From Nageia nagi (taxonomy: Eukaryota; Pinophyta): a stretch of DNA of 64,000 bases. The position numbers were made by a program, and so were the translations under genes. The notes below the pieces were generated by a model that saw only the letters and a program-made list of their open reading frames with translations, had not been told where the DNA came from and did not search any database. The stretch is taken from assembly GCA_050084985.1 (NCBI GenBank), contig JBITNC010000001.1, positions 149,234,001 through 149,298,000 of the forward strand, in the 5' to 3' direction. This document shows, one piece after another, positions 22,751-35,930 of the stretch; position 1 is the first letter of the stretch, and each line of letters starts with the position of its first letter.

Positions 22751-23449
22751 TGATCCAAAATGGATTTGGAGGTTGATAGCTTGAGGAGAGAAAATTATCC
22801 CAAAGGTTTATATACTTGGAGGTTAGCTAAAATATGAAATCTAGAGGTTTAATTCTATAGGAAGAAGAGCATCCAAGCCATGCTAATAGAGTCTTCAAAT
22901 CAAAAAACATTATGGGTTTAGATATTTTTTGTAGAAAGTTGAAGGGATAGAGTTAATTAGATAGTAGAAACATATTGGATAGTTCAACTGTCAGTTATGA
23001 TTTGTATCCTAGCCTATTTAAAGCTATCATCTTCATTATGGTAGGTTGAGAAGAAGGTTGTAGAGGATTTGCAAGGAATACCAAGAGTTATCTTATAAAT
23101 TGAATTCTCTAAGTGTATTATCTTGTTGTAGGAGTGTTGCAAAGTTTGAAGGAGTATGTATTGCTATGATTTTGATGGTATTTATCCATTATACATGTAC
23201 ACATTGTAATGTTCCATAAATAATAAGAAGAAGTGTTCTCCTTCCATGTTGTATTAACCCATATTAGGTGAACTAGGATAAATCATTGTGTCAAAATGAT
23301 GTATGTGTGGTTGAATTTGATTTATATTTGTTGTTGTTTTGGTATTAAATATAAGTTATCAAATTACATATTTATTTTGATGGGTGACATGGTAAATGTA
23401 CTTTAATTTTTTTGAATATGTGAGTGAGGATCCAAGTATGTTATAAGCA
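22751..23449 (+). repeat. Gypsy right LTR, uninterrupted
   Basis: About 699 bp, TGATCCAAAATGGATTTGG...TTATAAGCA. It contains the intact equivalent of the site where copia inserted in the left LTR (about 23147-23155). Confidence 0.82.
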
Positions 23450-24238
23450 TCTCATTATTACAAATCAAATCGATTAATAATGTAAGCCATATTTCAATAC
23501 ATGGAATATAATAAATGAAAGCATGGTATTTTATAGAAACTAAGATTTGGTTATTAGATCTCAACTCTTATTTCCTCCAAGTATTTTTTGAACCACTCAT
23601 GATTTTCCTAGTCTAACTGAAAAAATAGAAATAACAAAGACTTGAAATGCCTTGATTGATCCATGATCTTTGAGTAAAATCCCTTCCAATTTTCTTGCCT
23701 CTCTAACTAATCTCCATTAATGGAAGTAATCCAAAACATGGTCTTATCTAATCATATTCCCATAATATTTTCCTAATGTTTTTCTCCAACCCAACCTCAT
23801 TAATTTGAATATTAATAATTTTTAAATACTTACGTTCTTTACCACCCTCTATAGTGTTTCATATCATAAGATTTTAGAATTTAATTCCTTACCCTTGTAG
23901 ATAAAGGGGATGGATATAATAGTGGAATAATTTCATAAGATAGAATACATGAAAAAATAAAGATAATACTTCAAAATAATTCTTGATATGCATTTTACCA
24001 CATCATTAACCAATTCAAATTAAAATTAATTACGAAACCAATAAGTGACTCAAAACTCTACCCATCATTTCCTAAGCATTTATCCATCACTAATAATATG
24101 TCTCTTTCTTACCATGATCTCTCTCAAGATTGGTAAAAGGATATACATGATTATCTCAAACAATTGTAGCTATTCAATTATCAATGATATAAAATATTAC
24201 CTACATACATCTATCCCTTAAGGATATCTTCAAAACCA
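23450..24238 (+). repeat. 790-bp extension repeat, copy 2
   Basis: Second copy of the block at 19911-20699, ending at TCAAAACCA. By eye it looks at least as conserved as the LTR that precedes it. Confidence 0.8.
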
Positions 24239-24456
24239 TATTTCAAATGGTAAATAATAAGGCCTTTGACCCATATGGATTCATTGGGGTGGGAAGCCTT
24301 CAAAACACATACAAAAATGGGCTTCTTAGAAAAACCCCTAATTTTAAAATTTACAACATCCCCTTTAAATATATTAAACCCTCTATTTTTAAAATTTATC
24401 ACCTCTCCCCCAACTTCCCACCCTCAACTATGCACCCCTTTCTCTTCCCCACCAAC

Positions 24457-25669
24457 TATGATGGTCCAAAATGAACCTCAAACCAAATATTAGTAAAAAT
24501 AAGTAAAACCTACAAACTAGGGCTTGCAACACCCTCAATAATGTATTCACAACACCAATGTGGGATATCTAATACATAAAATACACATACAATGCTAACA
24601 TCATCCCTCCAAGGCATACAATGCTGACATCATCCCTCTAAGGCTTCCAAACACACTACACACTCAACGAATGCTCACAATGAAGATTATAAAATTCTAC
24701 AACATTGATTATGGCCACACTTATGGAAAATCAACATAAATAAATGACTCAATAACACATGAATAATACAATACAGAGATCCAATACCCAACAAATTGTA
24801 GTATGATATAAAGTGAAATATAATACAAACCCTAGCTCCCATAGCTGTATGTTGGCTTCTAAGGAGCTAACTAAGGTAAAACCACTAAGAAATCCTCATT
24901 GTAATCTATTGATACATAATATTAGATCCACCACATTAGAACTTGATTCCTCTCCACTAAAGAATCCTCCTCGAACCATAGTGGCCAACTAAATGGTAGA
25001 GATGTATCCTCAAAATACCATCAAAATGGGCTTGGTGACCCACCAAAAGTCATAGATAGTTATAGATTTTAATGCTTGCCTATCCTCTAGATTTCCCACC
25101 TAGGATGTGTTTCTTAGCATTGCAAAGTTATTTTCCTAAAGGTATGGTATCAAGAAATATAATTAATTATCTTCCTAGCAATGAGGCCCTTATGTATATT
25201 TATACTTTTCCTTATGTTTGGAGTTCACCTAGAAATCATCCCAAGCCCCTCTTAATCTAATTTTGGGGTCAATATCATCAAATCAACCAATGTGGAGGTC
25301 ATAAAGGCCCTTTGTGTTGAAATGGGGATCATAATGGTCTAGATAGCTAATGTGGGGATCCTGGAGTGCTCAAGTGCCAACATGGGGTGTGGGGACCCTT
25401 CCCAACATAGTATAATAATGTTGAATTTAATCCAACCCATACATACATATATGGACATTATAATTCCCATAATTTGGGATCTCTATACAACTTACAAGCC
25501 AAAACTACCACTTAGGAGGGAGATATCCCACTTGGGGCTCATAGTGGGGTCCATAGGATCCATTATTATTCTTGTTATGAGTTACAATGAAGTACATGAA
25601 AATACACTATATTAATATATTACAAGATGACCCAATGGATCCCATTACAAATTCAAGGGGGATGTCACA
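24457..25669 (-). repeat. Chromovirus 3' LTR
   Basis: About 1.2 kb; on the minus strand it begins TGTGACATCCCCCTTGAA and ends near GGACCATCATA. Pairs with 29127-30353. Confidence 0.85.
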
Positions 25670-28430
25670 AAGCCTCCCCTCTTGAGATTGTTTGCCCTTA
25701 AGCAACTCAATGATGGATGTGCAAGTATTTCCTCTCCTTCCCACATGGAGTCTTCTACCAATAAATCCTTTCATTTGATGAGGTAATCTTGGATATATTT
25801 GGATCTCAACTTCTTGAATCAAGTCTCCAATATTCTCTTTGGAATCAAAACTAGCCATCCCTCATCATCAATTGGGGGAAAAGTTGAGGATGAAATGTCA
25901 TGTGTTACCAAGGTCTTCTTCAAGTATGATACATGGAAGGTGCTATGTATCTTACTTCCCTCAAGTAGTTCCAACTCATAATCCACATATCCTACCTTGT
26001 GTAGGATCTTATAGGGGCCAAAGAATCTAGGTTGTAACTTCTCCACCTTCTATTTCTTGAGTGATAATTATCTGAAAGGTTGCAGTCATAAGTATACCAT
26101 GTCTCCCACCTTGAAACTCCTCTCAATAATATGCTAAACATAGTATTTCTTCTAATGATTATGATCCATCTACAAATTCTCCCTTAGCACCCTCATGATG
26201 TCTTAATACTCTTGCAAGAAATTGGTAGCCATGGGTGCTCTTCCTTCATTAAAAATCAAATATGTAAAGTTAGGAGGATCATAACTATATAAAGCATGAA
26301 AATAATACATCTTAATGGACATGTGATAAGTAGTGTTGTAGCAATACTCCCCAATGTGGATCCACTTAACCCATATCACTTGCTAACATGTTAGGTAGTA
26401 CCTTAGGTATTATTCTACCCATTTATTGATGATCTAAGTCTACCTATTTGTTTGTAGATGATAAGTAGTGCTAGGAGTGAGATATATCCCACTTAATTGA
26501 AATAACTCCTAGCAAAACACACTTATGAATTTACTATCCTGATAACTTACTATTTTTTTTGGTAATCCATGCAACCTAAAAATATCCCTTAAGAATATAT
26601 CAACTATCTATGCAACCATATGAGTGGTGGTTACAATAAGGAAATTGGCAAATTTGGTGAGCTTGTCTACTACAACTAGAATTACATCCTTGCCTTGGAC
26701 TTTAGGCAATCATGTAATGAATTCCATGGAGATATCTTCCCATTTATGAAGGGGGATGGGAAATAGATGAAGTAATCCTTATGGTTTCATGTGTTCCTCC
26801 TTGTTCTCTTGGCATTGTGTAAAATCCCATACATACATCAAGATGTCTTTCTTGAGTCCCTTCCAAGAGAATCTCTCTCGTATCACTTGATAAATCTTTA
26901 TGTTTCCTAGGTTCCCTATAAGAGGTGTGTTGTGGAGTGCATGCAACACCTTGTTCCTTATCTTAGACATGGGGGTAAGGTAGATTTAGCTTATTTTTAG
27001 GATCAACCCTTCCTTAACTAAATACATCTTATTCTTTGTTGCACCATTAAGAATCCTAGAAGCAAACTCATCATGTGCATACTTATCCATGATTTCCTTC
27101 TTCCATTCAATAGTAATGGAGGAGAGGGATTAAAAAGAGGGGTTCTTAGGTAGTGCATTGATTGTTGTATTCTTTTTTCTCTTAACATACTATATCTCAA
27201 AATGAAATAATTAGAGTTTACTCACCACCCTTTGCTACTTCTCATTCAAGTCTATTTGGTTGAGGAAATACTTCAAACTATTATGGTCACTTCAAATGAT
27301 GAAGGACCCACAAACTAAGTATTTCTTGAACTTCTCTAATGCATGGATAATAGCAAACATCTCTTTATCATACAGACTAAAATTTTTCCATGTGCTAGAT
27401 AGTCTCCTACTCTTAAATGCAATCAACTACCCATTTTGCATCAATATAGCTCCTACACCTAATTTAGAAGCACACACTCCACTATGAAAGGAGTTGAGAA
27501 ATTTGATATGGCCAAATAGGGGTAGGTGCACATGACTTCCTTGAGTCTCTCAAAGTTCTCCTAAGCCTCACTACTCCACATGAATGCATCCATGTTAGTG
27601 AGCTGTGTGAGGGTGAAAACCCAACAAGAGAAACCTTTGATGAACTTTTTGTAGTAATTGCATAACCTTAAGAACCATATCATATGTATGAGGGACATGG
27701 GGGCTAGCCATTCCTAAATGGATGATATCTTTTTCTCATCCACTCAAAATCCTTCATGATTGATGATGTGCCCTAGATACAATATCTCCATCATACCAAA
27801 CTCACACTTTGATAATTTGGCATAGAATCTCTACTCTTGTAGTATCCCTAGGACATGATCCAGATGCTTAAGATGCTCCTCCAAAACTTAGCTATAAATT
27901 AATATTTCATCAAATAATACCAATATAAACTTCCATAACTAATATTTGAAAACTTGATTCATGGATGATTGGAATGTACCTAGTGCATTGGTCAATCTGA
28001 ATAGCATCACCTGAAACTTGAAATGACCATAATGATAACAAAATATCATCTTATGGAAATCCTCCTCCTTCATCTAGATCTGATGATACCAAACCTCATA
28101 TCAATCTTGAAAAAGCATTTTTATCCATGCAATTCATAAATTAGGTTGTCCACCCTTAGGATTGGGTATCTAATATTTATTATCTTTTTGTTAAGTAGCC
28201 TATAATCAATGCACATCCTCATTGTCCCATCCTTATTTTTTACCAACACTACCAAAGAGGAAAATGGACTGGAACTATGCTGAATAAATCCCATTTCAAG
28301 CAATTCCTTGATTACTTTATCAATATTATCTTTGGATATTTTTGGGTGTCTATAATGTGTTATCATGATTGGTTTGGTGGCTATTTCAAGCTCAATTGCA
28401 TGCTCAAACCCTTAAGATTATAGAATTCCC
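25670..28430 (-). pseudogene. pol: Chromovirus pol relic (RT, RNase H, integrase, chromodomain)
   Basis: Read right to left: reverse transcriptase at 28121-28366 (LLEMGFIQHSSSPFSSLVVL, then MRMCIDYRLLNK) continuing with many stops to about 27700; a decayed RNase H around 27250-27650; integrase zinc-binding part at 26779-26970 (HALHNTPLIGN, FSWKGLKKDI, CQ.NK); the integrase core with stops; its C-terminus at 25880-26046 (LQPRFFGPYKILHKVG, STFHVSYLKK); and in a shifted frame a chromodomain-like 'RSKYIQDYLIK', 'KDLLVEDSMWEGEEIL'. Chromodomains direct insertion to marked chromatin in related elements. No frame is intact. Confidence 0.85.
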
Positions 28431-29112
28431 TTAGGTATGTCCCCAAAAATGTCTAGATACCTATCCAAGATGCCTTGGATCTCATATGTATGTTTCTCAG
28501 TCTCCCCTATATCCAATGTGGAGCCCCCTTTGGCTAGGGTAAAGATGCATGCCTACTCAATGTCTTTTTTTTGGATGGTGGCATCCATAGCCTTCACCAA
28601 TACTACCTCTATAATGACTTCTAATCTATGACTTGTGGTATTAGATCAGAGTGCTATCTTTCACCTAGTCCTCTTCTTCCAATATAAGGTATTCTTCTTA
28701 CCATAATTCCCTTTTGGCTTAGATGTTGGGGTTAAAACTAGCTCAAACCCTCTAACATTGGTCTTTTACCAATCATTCACTCTATACTCTAGAATATCCT
28801 AGTACACATAGAAGGTGATATCTTTATGAAATTCCTTGGTAGTTTTTTGGTATATCTAGAGAAAAATTTCAACCCTTGATGGGGTTTTATGTGATAGCTC
28901 AAATCTAGGCTACCATGACTCTCCTCTCTTCCTGTTCATCATTTTTGCATGTCATTCCCCAAGGTACCTAATGAGTTTCTCTCTATCCTTCATTTGAATC
29001 TTCTCTTCTTCAAACCTCTAAAATAATTGATAGAAAACATTTAGCTCATATTCAAACTTCTTTATTATAATTGTAAATCTAACCTCCATTCTATTAGGTG
29101 GTAAGCTCTTGG
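28431..29112 (-). other. Chromovirus 5' internal region, gag mostly lost
   Basis: Between primer-binding site and reverse transcriptase, only a charged segment after the primer site (about 28940-29100) and unidentifiable coding traces remain. A normal gag plus protease would need far more space, so a deletion is inferred. Confidence 0.5.
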
Positions 29113-29124
29113 GCTCTGATACCA
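29113..29124 (-). other. Primer-binding site, initiator tRNA-Met type
   Basis: Minus-strand TGGTATCAGAGC next to the 5' LTR at 29127. Confidence 0.88.
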
Positions 29125-29126
29125 CT

Positions 29127-30353
29127 TATGATGGTCCAAAATGAACTTCAAACTAAATATTAATAAATAATAAAAACCTACAAACTAGGGCTTGCAACAC
29201 CCTCAATAATGCATTTGCAATACCAATGTGGGGCCTCTAGGATACTAAACACACATACAATGCTAATATTAACCATCCAAGGTTTCCAAACACACTATAC
29301 ACCCAACGAATGCTCATAATGAATATTATACAATTCTACAACATTAACGATGATCAGACTTATGTAAAACCAACATAAAGAAATGCCTTAATCACACATG
29401 AACAATACAATACTAAGATCCAATACCCAACAACTTGTATTATGATATGAAGTGAAATAAAATACAAACCCTAGCTCCTAGAGATTAACATTGGCTTGCA
29501 AGGAGCCAACTACGGTAAAATCAATGAGAAATCCTCACTATAATATATCAAACCATAATATTAGATCCACCCCCTTAGACCTTGATTCCTCTCCACTTTG
29601 AACCTTGGTGACCAACTAAATGGTAGATATGTATCCTTGGAATACCATCAAAATTGATTTGGTGACCTACCAAATCTGTAGATAGTCAAGGATCCCAACA
29701 CCCTCTTATCCTTTAGACATATCACCTAAGATGTGTTGCTTAGCACCACTAAATCTTCTATCCTAAGGTCTAGTATTAAGAATTATAATCAATAATCTCC
29801 CTATAAATGAGGCCCTCATGTCTTTTTATACTTTTCCTTATGTTTGGAGCTGATCTTGAAATCATCCTAAGCCCCTCTTAATTAAATGTTGGGGTCAAGA
29901 TGGTCAAACTAGCCAACATAGGGGTCATAATGGTCCAATGTGCTAACATGGGGGTCATAATGGCCCAATGTGCTAACATGGGGGTCATAATGGCCCAATG
30001 TGCCAACATGGGAGTCATAAAGGTCCTTTATGTTGATGTGGGGGTCTTGGAGTGCTTAAGTACTAATGTAGGGGTGTGGGGCCCTCTCCAACTAGTATAA
30101 TCATGTTGAAGTCCATCCAACCCATACACACATACATATCATATAGATTACCACAATATGGGATCTTTATATAACTCACATGATAAAAATACTACTCAAG
30201 TGGGAGACATCCCACTTACAGCTCACAGTGGGGTCCATAGGACCCATTATTATTCCTATCCTAAGTTATAATGAAGTATATGAAAATACACTATACTAAT
30301 ATATTACAAGATGACCCAATGGGTCCCATTAGAAATTCAAGGGGGAATTCACA
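29127..30353 (-). repeat. Chromovirus 5' LTR
   Basis: About 1.23 kb; pairs with 24457-25669. It is slightly longer because of a 30-bp minisatellite at 29909-30020. Confidence 0.85.
29909..30020. repeat. 30-bp minisatellite in one LTR
   Basis: Units containing GGGGTCATAATGG(T/C)CCAATG repeat about every 30 bp, nearly four times. The partner LTR (25285-25370) has the same motif only in decayed, less regular form. The unit length is a multiple of three, producing a spurious periodic frame. Confidence 0.85.
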
Positions 30354-30535
30354 CCAACTAACCTCATTTTGTTAAATACTCGTACCCCCTTTCCTTTTCT
30401 AAAATATTCCTTCCCTTTTTATAATACAACAATAATTATCTCCAAATCTAGTTGCATGGAATCGTTGGAGAAGTAAACACACCAACATGAAACGAAAACA
30501 ATTTTAAATAAAACCATGAAATATTATGAATAATT

Positions 30536-31965
30536 TGAAATTTTCCAACCACCATTTGATAAACAATGGTCCAATTCTTTGATACTAATTGAAGAATTTA
30601 CATGCTCAAGATAAGAGCTATGATACCAATTGAAGATTTTGGAGGCTCAAGGCTTCAAGCTTTTATACCATGAAAATGTCAAAGTTTTAGGAGTTTTTGG
30701 TTAGATATAACTTTATAGAACTTTTAAAAATTTAATTTAAAGTTTTAATATAGAAAATAACTTTATTGGACATAAACAATAGTGTATAATTAAAATGTCA
30801 AGGTTTCAAGAGTTTTTTATCAACTAAAACTTGCTAAAACTTAGAAAAAGTCAAATAATTGACCAAAATGAAAATATAAAAGTTCCAAGAGTTCTTGGTT
30901 GGTTATAACTTTTCATAGCTTCAAAAAAGTCAAAAATCCATTATCTATATTCTAAAGGGTGATGAAGTCACCAGACAAAACCAGAACGTGGATTTTAGAT
31001 AGGTTTTGAAAGGCAACTTTTAGAGCCCATAACTTTTATAGTTCTTAATGAAACCTAGAACTATGAACCATCAAATTAATTAACATAAAATTTTACATAA
31101 AATTATGAATTTTTGGTAAAATTTCAAGAAGAATAGAAAGTATCAAAAGTGAGCTTGAAATAAGAGACTTATCAAGCTCACTAAGCAAGATTACGAAAAA
31201 ATAAGTTTTGTATTTTATGATTTTTGATTGAGTTTCATAAACAAAGTATATAAAAATATATATGGTTGAAAAGGTATTAGAACTAAATATCCAAATAAGA
31301 AGGAATCATACAAAATGGAAGTATAGAATGATAGTTCTAGCTCTTGAAAGTAAACTGATCCAAAATAAGGTAGTTTGACATAATCATGAAAATATCAAAG
31401 ACTATTTCTCAAAAGTAGGAATCTAAAAAATATCCATATAGATAAAATTACTCCAAATATATAAATATCACCTTGGAATAGATATAAAAAACTTCTATTA
31501 ATATCTACAACTATTTTCTCATGCATACAAGCTTTGAAAAGAGAAATCATGCCACATAGTCACAAGGTATTGTAGAGCAAATATGAATGCTTTATATATT
31601 AGAAAAAAATTGGTAGCATAACACTACATCAAAAGCTTCCTTAAAGAATGGGAAACAAATTCCCTATTTATACAAGAAAAAAGTGGAGTATTAAAGACTC
31701 CATGAGAACTAATGGATTACAAATCTACTTAGAGAAGTAAACAAAAACATAAATGAAGCACACATAAAGTCAAAGAGAGGTATGGGAATCCATAATGGAG
31801 TACAAAATTAGATCTAATATCAAACTAAGATCAACTCTTGAGTATTCAATGCTCAACCATATTCTTGTAATGTAATAAATTTTGTGGGTGAAGAACAATG
31901 AGTAGCCATTGGTGGGAATCAAAACATTTAGATGGAATTCAAACTTGATACATTAAATTCCTTCA
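30536..31965 (-). repeat. Copia 3' LTR (TATTA element)
   Basis: Pairs with 35945-37384; on the minus strand starts TGAAGGAATTTAATGTATCA. PBS-like GCTATGATACCA at 30617-30628 and a decayed copy near 30576-30587 (plus-strand spelling). Confidence 0.87.
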
Positions 31966-31989
31966 TTCTCCCCCTCAATATGAATGCAT

Positions 31990-34900
31990 TGAATTCCAAA
32001 TTGATTCCAAAGACTAAAGAATCAATCCTTATGTAGAGTCTTGGTGAAAGTATCTACAAGTTGATATTCAGACTTACAAAATGTAAATTCAATAAATCCA
32101 TCAATCACCAAGTCTCACATAAAGTGATGGTGGATGTCAATATGCTTGCTCCTATTGTTAAACACTAGATTCTTGGTCATAGCAATGGTGTTATTATTTT
32201 CATAATGAATGTGAATGGTTAGGGGAGGTACCAAACCCAAGTCTTTAAAAAATTGATCCATTTATGTGGCTTAGGTGTAAGAAGAGGAGGTAGACATATA
32301 TTTTTCTTCAACAATAGAAAGAGAAATAGTCTATTGCTTCTTGTTGCTCCATGAGATAAGAGATCTAGAAAAGAAGAAAGCATAATTGGAGGTCCTTTTC
32401 TTATCAATAAGACTTCCAACCCAATCAACATCTATGTAGGCTTCAAGGATGTCATAATCAAAGGATTTATACCATAGATCAAAGAATTTGGTACCATTGA
32501 AATATCAAAGGATCCTCTTGAATACTTTATAATGAGATTTATATGGATAGTGCATGAATTGATCCATAAGGCAAATTGCATATATGATGTTTGGCTAATT
32601 TTCTTTGAGATAAATTAGACTACCAATAAGAGAGCAATACATACAAGGTGGCATCCATAATAGGAAGAGAATCCTCTTTCATGAGTTTGGTTACAAGAAC
32701 AACTAGAGTATCAATAGGTTTGCAATACTTCATGAAAAACATTACAAGCATATCATCACATACTTGTATTGAGTGATGAAGATGCTATAGGATGACTTAT
32801 GAACTTGCATACTAATAAATTATTGCATGTCATCCAAATCACTCATCTCAAACTCTTTAACCATAACAATTTTGAATGTATGCAACATGGAAGAGGAAGT
32901 GCTCATGAAGATAATATCATCAAAATATAAAAAATATGATGATAAAATCATGAATTAATACCTCATTGTACAAGGTATCTTCCAAATATAACATCTAATA
33001 ACCATGTAAATGGAAGTATATTTCAATTTGAGAGTACCAAGCTCTTGGTGCTTGCTTGAGCCCATAGAGAACTTTCTTTAATAGGTACACTTTTTCTTCA
33101 TGTTAAATAATAATGAATTATTGATGTTGACGCACATACAACTATTTCTATAAATCTCCATTAAGGAAGGCATACTTGACATCCATTTGGTACAAACTAA
33201 GACCAAGATAAGATGATAAAGCAAGAAGAGAGAGGAATATCTCAAGTCTAACAACTAGTGCAAATATCTCTTCATAATCAAGCCTTTCCTTCTAAACATA
33301 GGCCTTAGGTACTAGTAGAGCCTTATATTTGGCAATGCTACCATCAACATAATGTTTATTATTATATATCCATTTGAATCTAATAACATTTTGATGCTTT
33401 GGAGGAGGGACAAACTCCCAAGAGTCATTCTTTTAGATATGTTCAATCTCATCCTCCATGGCCTTTTTCTAATCTTCATTTGCAATAACTTATTTGAATT
33501 TGGAAGGTTCAATAAAATAAGAGGACACCAAGACATAATTGGTGATTTGATCACCCCCCTTGCTTGTTATTTGGTCACTCTTCTACTAAAATCATTTTTT
33601 AATATTTGAGATTCTAGATGATCTCTACAAACCCTTCTCTTAGAGGGAGTTGGAGTAATGGGGTGGTTGGGTTGTTGAGGTTGGAGAGGTTGGTTAAGAT
33701 ACAATGGATCAACTAACTTATTTGCACTAGAGTCTTCAATCACCAGAGTGATGTTAGGGGTATAAAAATCATTCTTATAGGCTTCTTATTCATGAAAGAT
33801 ACAATCCCAAATGATATCCAACTTTCAAGAAATTAGATAATAACATCAATAGGATTTGGGCTCATCAAAGTATCACACAAAGATATATTTAATGGAATTT
33901 TCATCTAATTTCTTCATGTTCTCCTTAACCACATGCATGTAATAGGAATATCCAAAGGTCTAGAGGTGTGAGAGACTAGGTTGCTTGCCAAACCAAGCCT
34001 CATATGGAATTGAATGTTACATAAATTTTATTTGGCAATGATTCAAGATATAGATAATGATGTGCATAACTTCCCCCCATAATTTATTATCCATATCCAT
34101 ATCCTTGAGCATGCGCCAGACCATCATAGTGACTATCTAATTCTTATTCTCATCCACTCCATTCTACTATGGAGTGTAAGTTGTTGTATACTGATGCTTG
34201 ATCCCATATTTCTAGCAAAATTCTTTGAACCCATTTGAAGTGAATTCAACATCATAATCTATCTATAAATTCTTGAGGTGGTAGCTAGTCTTTTTCTCCA
34301 CAAGTGGTTTAAACTTATTAAAAGTATCAAAATCATTTGACTTGGCTTGTAACAAATACAACCAATGTATTCAAGAATAATCATTAGTAAAAATAAGCAT
34401 ATACTTGCACTTGACCAAGGTGGGAGTCTACACAATGTTATTTCCCAAAAATGTAGCTCTTATAAAAGTGTCAAGTGGTAATGAGAAGGTAGGCATACCT
34501 CTCATAAGCTTAGGAAATCCATAGAGTGAGTTGAAATTAATGTGACCACATATTTGGTGCCACAACCAAGCAAGATTAGTGGTGGATTTCAAGCATTTTA
34601 CTACCATTGTATGCATATTCAACATATATATGCGATTCTTAGATATGAGTTTTTTTCCAATAAGTTGTCAGTTGGCCTCATTGGTGATGGTGCAAGTATT
34701 CTTCTAGAAGATTAAACAATAATATTTCAAGCACATTTGACCAATGCTAAGGATATTATGCTTCAACTTGGGAATATACAAAGTATCATGCATATATATG
34801 AACTTATTAGACTTTTCTTTGAAAGTAATGGAACCCTTTCTGATAATAGCAACTTGATTATTATCACCAAACCAAACTTTTCTGAAAGCATTTTCTTCAA

Positions 34901-34990
34901 GTTGAGTAAATAATTTTTTTCCCAATTATATGATTTGAGCACCCACTATCTATATACCAAATATGGTAATCAATAACTAAAAATTTGTTG
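31990..34990 (-). pseudogene. pol: Copia pol relic (protease to RNase H)
   Basis: Read right to left: protease centre DSGCSNHI near 34945 followed by VWFGDNNQVAIIRKGSI and LYIPKLKHNILSIGQM (34704-34925); GAG-pre-integrase with LWHQICGHINFNSL (34428-34625); integrase end with 'MMVWRMLKDMDMDNKLWGE' and 'PYEAWFGKQPSLSHLR' (33960-34160); reverse transcriptase with [11 protein letters not shown]-like residues at about 33041-33075; RNase H near 32190-32440 (IDVDWVGS, LISWSNKKQ) and the DIHHHFM, DTFTKTL end near 32050. Domain order (integrase before reverse transcriptase) is that of Ty1/copia. Stops are scattered throughout. Confidence 0.85.
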
Positions 34991-35029
34991 TGTATTAGGA
35001 AGACATTACCATCACTTTTCTCTTCAATG

Positions 35030-35910
35030 TAGTTGGCCTTCTACTCCTTCTAGTAGCAATACTGCTCTAAGTGATCATATTTTTCACAAAAATCATAATA
35101 TCAATTATTTGAGATTTGGTTTCTACCAATTGATCAACCACTTCCTCTACCACAAATGCCTCTTTCATGGTCACTATCATCATGACCTCTACCATGACCT
35201 CTTGAAGTAGATTATGAACTAGAGGAAGTAGAAGGCTAATCATTCATCCAAAGTTTTCTTTGAAGTTATTTATCTAGGTTATTGGCTCTATCCTAGATTC
35301 TATCCACATACATATCTAGGCTTCCACGAATTTCTAAGAGAGTGAGTTTACTTAAGTCCTTGGACTCCTTAATAGCAATGGTGAGAGGATCAAACTTTTA
35401 GGGAAGGCTTCTCAACACCTTCTCAATAATGTAGGTATCATCAAGTTGTTCATAATGTGAATGAAGTGCATTTACCAATTATTGAACTCTAATTATGAAG
35501 AGTTCAATAGTGTCATCATATTCCATTTGAAGAGATTCAAACTCCCTTCATATAAGCTATATCTTAGCTACTCTAACTCTAGTTGATCCCTTGTACGCAC
35601 TCTCAAGAGTTTCCCATGCAACCTTGGAGAATTTACATTATGCAATCTTAGAAAACATGGTAACATATATCCTACTATGTATAATAAAAAAATATTTGGA
35701 TTTCTTGTTTTAGGGATCTAAGTGCTTTCTTTCATCTAATTTAAGTGCATTAAAGGATACAACATTAAGTTCAAAATATCCTTGAAAAACAAGACTCCAC
35801 AAATCTTGTGAGATGAGAAAGGTCCTCATCTGGATGCTCCAATACTCATAGTGTTCTCCACTAAATATATGGATATGAAACTATGCATAATTTCCATTCT
35901 TAGGATCCAT
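35030..35910 (-). pseudogene. gag: Copia gag relic (UBN2 type)
   Basis: Begins after the primer site with FSGEHYEYWSIQMRTFL, followed by WETLESAYKGS, FESLQMEYDDTIE, and a C-terminal Arg/Gly/Asp tract (RGHGRGHDDSDHERG). Ends in a zinc knuckle FCEKYDHLEQYCY (about 35045-35090) with an altered first cysteine pair. A few stops only, so this gag is among the better preserved in the window. Confidence 0.8.
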
Positions 35911-35930
35911 TTAAACCAACATAATATATA

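Larger units (their letters stand above)
13269..24238 (+). mobile_element. Ty3/gypsy composite with split left LTR
   Basis: Two copies of an LTR starting TGATCCAAAATGGAT flank gypsy coding remains. The left LTR is split into 13269-13672 and 19614-19910 by a nested copia element. The right LTR is 22751-23449. Both end in TATAAGCA. The same LTR, in the other orientation, bounds the element at 38370-44427. Unusually, both LTRs here are followed by the same further 790 bp (19911-20699 and 23450-24238). The internal region (20700-22750) keeps the end of gag, protease, reverse transcriptase and the start of RNase H; the 5' half of gag and all of the integrase are gone. No convincing target duplication was found at the outer ends. 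Confidence 0.75.
24457..30353 (-). mobile_element. Ty3/gypsy chromovirus (LTRs intact)
   Basis: LTRs at 24457-25669 and 29127-30353 flank a minus-strand pol. The pentamer CCAAC occurs at 24452-24456 and 30354-30358, a plausible exact target duplication. A methionine-type primer-binding site lies at 29113-29124. The integrase ends in a chromodomain-like segment near 25690-25850, placing it among chromoviruses. Gag and protease are mostly lost; the whole element is only 5.9 kb. Confidence 0.85.

Noticed and set aside
24239-24500. Two overlapping 75-codon plus frames and an antisense frame as a gene
   Set aside because: They span a short host remnant and the edge of the chromovirus LTR, and the translations look like noncoding AT-rich DNA.
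29900-30100. Protein with four ANMGVIMAQC-type repeats
   Set aside because: Produced by the 30-bp LTR minisatellite in one of its frames; it is inside an LTR.
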